Positions 32,650 through 36,210 of a stretch of 36,210 bases of DNA are shown here, in pieces. This DNA comes from Cupriavidus sp. YR651. GTDB taxonomy: Bacteria > Pseudomonadota > Gammaproteobacteria > Burkholderiales > Burkholderiaceae. The notes under the pieces were generated by a model, which saw nothing but the letters and a program-made list of their open reading frames with translations, did not search any database and had not been told where the DNA came from. A program made the position numbers and the translations under genes. The stretch is from positions 1 through 36,210 of the forward strand of contig NZ_FMYZ01000024.1 of NCBI RefSeq assembly GCF_900101625.1. Reading direction: 5' to 3'. Each line of letters starts with the position of its first letter. Position 1 is the stretch's first letter.

Positions 32650-33759
32650 GCGGAATGTTCAGAGCACACTTGGCATTTGGTCAGCTCGCTGGCCGCGCCT
32701 GACTAGCCCTGGGGCGTGAGCGCCTGCAGGCGATCGCGGATGACAGGTTGCGCATGGCGCCGGCACGTCTGCAGAAATTTGGACGCCCGATATTGCTTCG
32801 GAACCGGCAAGCTCTTCAGGTAGTAGCGGTGTCGTTTCTATTGACTTTGCATGCACACCTAGCGGTCGCATCGCACCATGCCGGCTTACACCAGGTCTTC
32901 TTTCTGGGCTCCAACGGTGAGGCGACCTGCACCAGTTCAGTCAGCTGGTTTCGGCCGAAGTACTGCGTCAAAATGCTCCTGGCGAATCGCTTGCTTGCCT
33001 AAGGGGGAGGCCCAGTACCTGTTCATCGTGGATGGGGACTTCGCCTATGACCGCGCAACCCTTGTATGAGCGCTTGTCGAAATCGTTGCCCTGAGTTGGC
33101 GGCGGCTGCGCCGTGACGAACGTGGCTGGCAAACGACTGTTGCTTTCGACCACTCAGCGGCGGAGTACTCCAGGCTGTCAGCCCAGCACGGACCCATCGA
33201 CTTCAACCTTGATCATCCGGAGGCGACCGACATGGGCCTGTACGGCAACATAGTTCGCGCTTTGGGGGCTGCCATTGCCGCGCACGGAAGTTGCCTGTTT
33301 CTTCGATCGGAATTGACCGCATAGTGTATGCATGCTTTCTTGTGGATAAAGTGCCTGCAAATGCTCATTTATGCGTCATAGGACGCGGCCGGTTCCGCTG
33401 CCCCGCCACCACAAACGGCGACATGCCCAGGAGCTGCTCAAGCGAATCGCCGTGGTCCATTCGTATGTATTCGCCGATGTCGCCAACGCTTGCCGCATCC
33501 GCGCTTTGGCTTGAGGAGCCTCCGTTAGATGCCTCTTCCTGTCCGAAGAAAATCGGAAGGAAGAGTGATGATTATCTCGCTAACATACCCCTTGTCCCGC
33601 GTACAACGACATTAAGCAGCCACTGGGCTGACCGTAGATTTGAATTTCGGCTCCGTTCCTGGCGACGGACAACCCAGCTCAACTCCGCGTAGCGCGGTTT
33701 CGCTGAACTAGCGCGCGCAATGTCGGGGGGGCAACCGCACAAGAGGTCCTCGTGCTGCG
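32650..33759. other. Decayed stretch between the MocR gene and the sensor kinase
   Basis: About 1.1 kb of short, interrupted frames. A plus-strand reading at about 33090-33320 (for example DHPEATDMGLYGNIVRALGAA) is open for some 75 codons, but I do not recognise it. The response regulator that often accompanies this kind of kinase is absent here. This is the probable right boundary of the island. Confidence 0.5.
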
Positions 33760-36210
33760 TCACGATGAAACGGCTGGATGGGCGGGCACCGTGAACTGAA
33801 AGATTGCGCCACGGGGCACGTTCGCGCTCGCCCACAAACGGCCCTCGTGGGCTTCGATGATCGAGCGGCAGATGGACAGCCCCATCCCCAGGCCGGTGGA
33901 CTTGGTCGTGTAGAACGGGGCGAAAATGCGCTCGGCGTCGTCCGGGGTCAGGCCCGGCCCGGAATCGCTCACCGCCACCAGCACGCCGCCAGTGTCCGAC
34001 CGGCCCGTGCTGATCCGCAATTCCCGCACCCCATCGCTGACACCGCTCATGGCCTCCATCGCGTTGATGAGCAAGTTGAGGAGGACTTGCTGCAACTGGA
34101 CCCGATCGCCTTGAATGAGCGGCAATGGGTCCGCGAGATGGGCCTGCACCGAGGCGCCGTGCTTCGATGCTTCGCCACGGGTGAGCTCGATCACCTCGCG
34201 AATGGCCTGGTTGATGTCAAACGGTTCTTTCCTTGGAGGCGCTTTTTTGACCAGTTCACGGATGCGACCGATCACAGCACTCGCCCGATAGCCGTCGTTG
34301 ACGATACGGTCAAGCGCCTGCCGGACCTCCTCCACGTCAGGTGGCTGGGCGCCCAGCCACCGCAGCGCAGCCTTGGCGTTAGTCACCGTCGCGGCGATCG
34401 GGTTTTTGACTTCGTGCGCAATCGAGGCCCCTAGCTGCCCTATCGTGGCGACGCGGTTCGCATGGGCCAACTCAGTCTGCACTTCGAGATAACGCCGCTC
34501 GCTCTCGCGGACGTGTTCCTCCCCCTGCCTGCGGTCCGTCAGATCGAGCACGAATGCAACACCTTCCATCCGGCTGGCTTCGAACGTGGCCGCTCCGACC
34601 AGGACGGGTACACGGCTGCCGTCCTTTTTGACAAACTCTTTCTCGAAGGGCTGCGCGCGCCCCGTCTCCGCGATCTCTCGCAGCGCTCGTTCGTCGCCTT
34701 CGCGCCATTCCGGCGGGGTAAGATCCCGCCAGCGGATGCGACTCGCGACCAGATCGTCACGCGCGTAGCCCACCATGCGAAGAAATGCGTCATTGGCCTC
34801 GAGGATGTCACCCGCGACATTCCAGACGACGATCCCGATGATGTTGGCGTCGACGAGGCGCCGTATTTTCGCTTCGCGCTTCACGAGCTCGTGGTACAGA
34901 TGGGCATTCTCCAGCGCGATGGCGGCCTGCGAGGCCACCAGCCGCAGTACGGCGATGCGATCCGGCGTGAACACGCGGGTCGTGAGGTTGTTTTCGAGAT
35001 AGAGCGCGCCGGTGAGCTTCGCCTGATTCATCAACGGCAAGCAGAGAATGGAACGCACACCACGCAGACCAATGTAGGGATCGGCGGCAAACGCCGGATC
35101 GGCCGCAGCATCGTCGAGGATGACGCTCTCCCGGGTCCGCAGGACGTAATAGAGGACGGACTCCGGCAGCAACGCCGCGGTCACGGGCTCGTCGTACAGA
35201 TGTACGGCGACGGCTTCGCCGCCAGTCGTCGCTTCCGCGATGATCCGTTGGTCGCCACCGTTCGGAAGAATCAGCAGACCTCGTTCGGCGCCGGCCTGTT
35301 CAACCGCCGTACGCATCACCATCTCGATCAACGATTCCAGGACGATGCCACCGGAGACCGCCTGCGACACCTTGATCACGGTTGCGAGGTCGAGGTGTTC
35401 GACCGGCGTGGCGATCATGCCCGTCGGGTCGGGCGCAAGTGCTTCCGTCCTGAGGTGTGGATGCATTTGCTCGAGTTGCCGCACCTTCCCCTCGGCACGC
35501 CAGCGCAGGTAGCAGTAACGCGCGTTGCGCAAATAGGTTTCGGCGATGACATCGAAATCGCGCACCGCGTAGAACTGTGCCGCGCGTTCGTTGGCAAGCG
35601 CCTCGACATGCAGGAAACCGTTGGCGCGTGCCGTGCGGATGGCATGTTGGTAAAGGCGCATCGCGTCCAGGTCGCGGCCTTCGATCCGGGCGACCTCGGC
35701 GCCCACCAGCGCGGCGCGGTTCTCGAAATTCTCCGGGCAATTCTTCGCCCAGACCATCAGTTGCCGGTGATGCGTACCCAGCGCATCGAGGTGTTGCTGT
35801 CGCTCGCCAGCCAATGCGGAATCACAGCAGGCGGCATGAGACAGCGCGCCGTAGAAGTGATACTCGGCTTCCTCAAAAAACGAGGCCGTGGTCCAGAGCA
35901 GCGCTTTCGCGTTCACCGCGGCATCCATCGCCGCAGCGTGGTCGCCGGCGATACAGCGCGCCTGCAGCTTCCGGATCCAGTACCAGCACGCCGCAATCGC
36001 CAGTTCCGGGTTTTCCGCGAAACGGCGCTCGATGCGAAGCTCGTCAAACTTCGCATCATCAAGGCAACCGAACCTTGGCGTGAGACCCCGGAGCGTCCGA
36101 ATCAGCGCGACTTGTGTGGCGATGATGTCGATGGCAAGGCCGAACCGCGATTTCTCCGCGAACGCGAGGCCGTGTTCGGCTTCGTCCTGCGCCTCGGAGA
36201 GCGGCTCGCC
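33760..36210 (-). CDS. GAF/PAS sensor histidine kinase, C-terminal part (5' end outside window)
   Basis: The frame is open from the window edge to a TGA at 33760-33762, 816 codons; the ATG at 35928 is internal. The N-terminal visible part (EKSRFGLAIDIIATQ, ACWYWIRKLQAR, ASFFEEAEYHFYGAL) is the helical-repeat region found in multi-domain ATPase-kinases. Then come a GAF domain (about IKVSQAVSGGIVLESLIEM to ALENAHLYHEL), a PAS domain (LVDANIIGIVVWN to VLDLTDRRQGEE), the phosphoacceptor helix with AHEVKNP, and a HATPase domain with LLNLLINAMEAM, DSGPGLTPDD and GLGMGLSICR. Such proteins often begin with a Ser/Thr kinase-like and AAA ATPase region. Signal unknown. Codon use is G/C-rich like maeB, so it is probably resident. 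Confidence 0.9.
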   Translation of the reverse strand, partial: GEPLSEAQDEAEHGLAFAEKSRFGLAIDIIATQVALIRTLRGLTPRFGCLDDAKFDELRIERRFAENPELAIAACWYWIRKLQARCIAGDHAAAMDAAVNAKALLWTTASFFEEAEYHFYGALSHAACCDSALAGERQQHLDALGTHHRQLMVWAKNCPENFENRAALVGAEVARIEGRDLDAMRLYQHAIRTARANGFLHVEALANERAAQFYAVRDFDVIAETYLRNARYCYLRWRAEGKVRQLEQMHPHLRTEALAPDPTGMIATPVEHLDLATVIKVSQAVSGGIVLESLIEMVMRTAVEQAGAERGLLILPNGGDQRIIAEATTGGEAVAVHLYDEPVTAALLPESVLYYVLRTRESVILDDAAADPAFAADPYIGLRGVRSILCLPLMNQAKLTGALYLENNLTTRVFTPDRIAVLRLVASQAAIALENAHLYHELVKREAKIRRLVDANIIGIVVWNVAGDILEANDAFLRMVGYARDDLVASRIRWRDLTPPEWREGDERALREIAETGRAQPFEKEFVKKDGSRVPVLVGAATFEASRMEGVAFVLDLTDRRQGEEHVRESERRYLEVQTELAHANRVATIGQLGASIAHEVKNPIAATVTNAKAALRWLGAQPPDVEEVRQALDRIVNDGYRASAVIGRIRELVKKAPPRKEPFDINQAIREVIELTRGEASKHGASVQAHLADPLPLIQGDRVQLQQVLLNLLINAMEAMSGVSDGVRELRISTGRSDTGGVLVAVSDSGPGLTPDDAERIFAPFYTTKSTGLGMGLSICRSIIEAHEGRLWASANVPRGAIFQFTVPAHPAVSS

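Noticed and set aside
1..36210. tRNA or rRNA genes, CRISPR arrays, prophage attachment sites
   Set aside because: None seen by eye: no tRNA-like cloverleaf at the island edges, no spaced repeat arrays of CRISPR type, and no integrase gene.

Overview
The flanks look like a high-G+C beta-proteobacterium of the order Burkholderiales, probably Burkholderiaceae. The left edge carries the 5' part of a long NADP-malic enzyme gene (maeB). The right edge carries the 3' part of a large GAF/PAS sensor histidine kinase of a type common in that family. Both use G/C-ending codons. The roughly 33 kb between them uses visibly more A/T-rich and mixed third positions. It is broken by gene-poor stretches and by decayed genes: an IS3-type transposase, an aldo/keto reductase, a MocR regulator, a cysteine synthase and a malic-enzyme fragment. 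I read it as an acquired, reshuffled accessory island. The taxonomic and island calls are inference from gene content and codon bias; no composition was computed.

Layout: maeB (1-503, -); flavohaemoprotein hmp (-) divergent from its NO-responsive sigma-54 activator norR (+), with a recognisable sigma-54 promoter and GT-N7-AC enhancer sites between them; a short-chain dehydrogenase (+); IS3 remnant with four 25-bp tandem repeats; phosphatidylserine decarboxylase psd (+); aldo/keto reductase remnant. Next, all on the minus strand and listed in transcription order, come a DUF2849-sulfite reductase fusion (18.4-16.3 kb), DUF934, hisC, a MocR regulator, a second sulfite reductase-like protein lacking all four metal-cluster cysteines, and dapA. 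Then a MocR pseudogene, a small membrane protein and a DUF6436 thioredoxin-like protein (+), the ubiquinol oxidase operon cyoABCDE (-) divergent from an intact MocR gene (+), a cysteine synthase remnant, argD and serC (-), a malic-enzyme fragment, another MocR gene (-), a decayed stretch, and the sensor kinase.

Unifying idea (inference): the intact metabolic genes are second-copy-type versions of housekeeping enzymes that depend on reactive carbonyl groups (PLP in HisC, ArgD and SerC; pyruvoyl in Psd; a pyruvate Schiff base in DapA) or on haem-type iron (sirohaem in CysI, haem-copper in Cyo, haem in Hmp). They are interleaved with PLP-binding MocR regulators. These cofactors are the classic targets of cyanide and other carbonyl or haem poisons. 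From memory, gene sets combining a MocR regulator, a sulfite/nitrite reductase and a terminal oxidase are linked to cyanide tolerance in Pseudomonas. The window may therefore be a toxic-nucleophile (HCN-type) tolerance island that supplies spare copies of the sensitive enzymes. A shared TGTATGTAT-like motif before several of these units supports common control.
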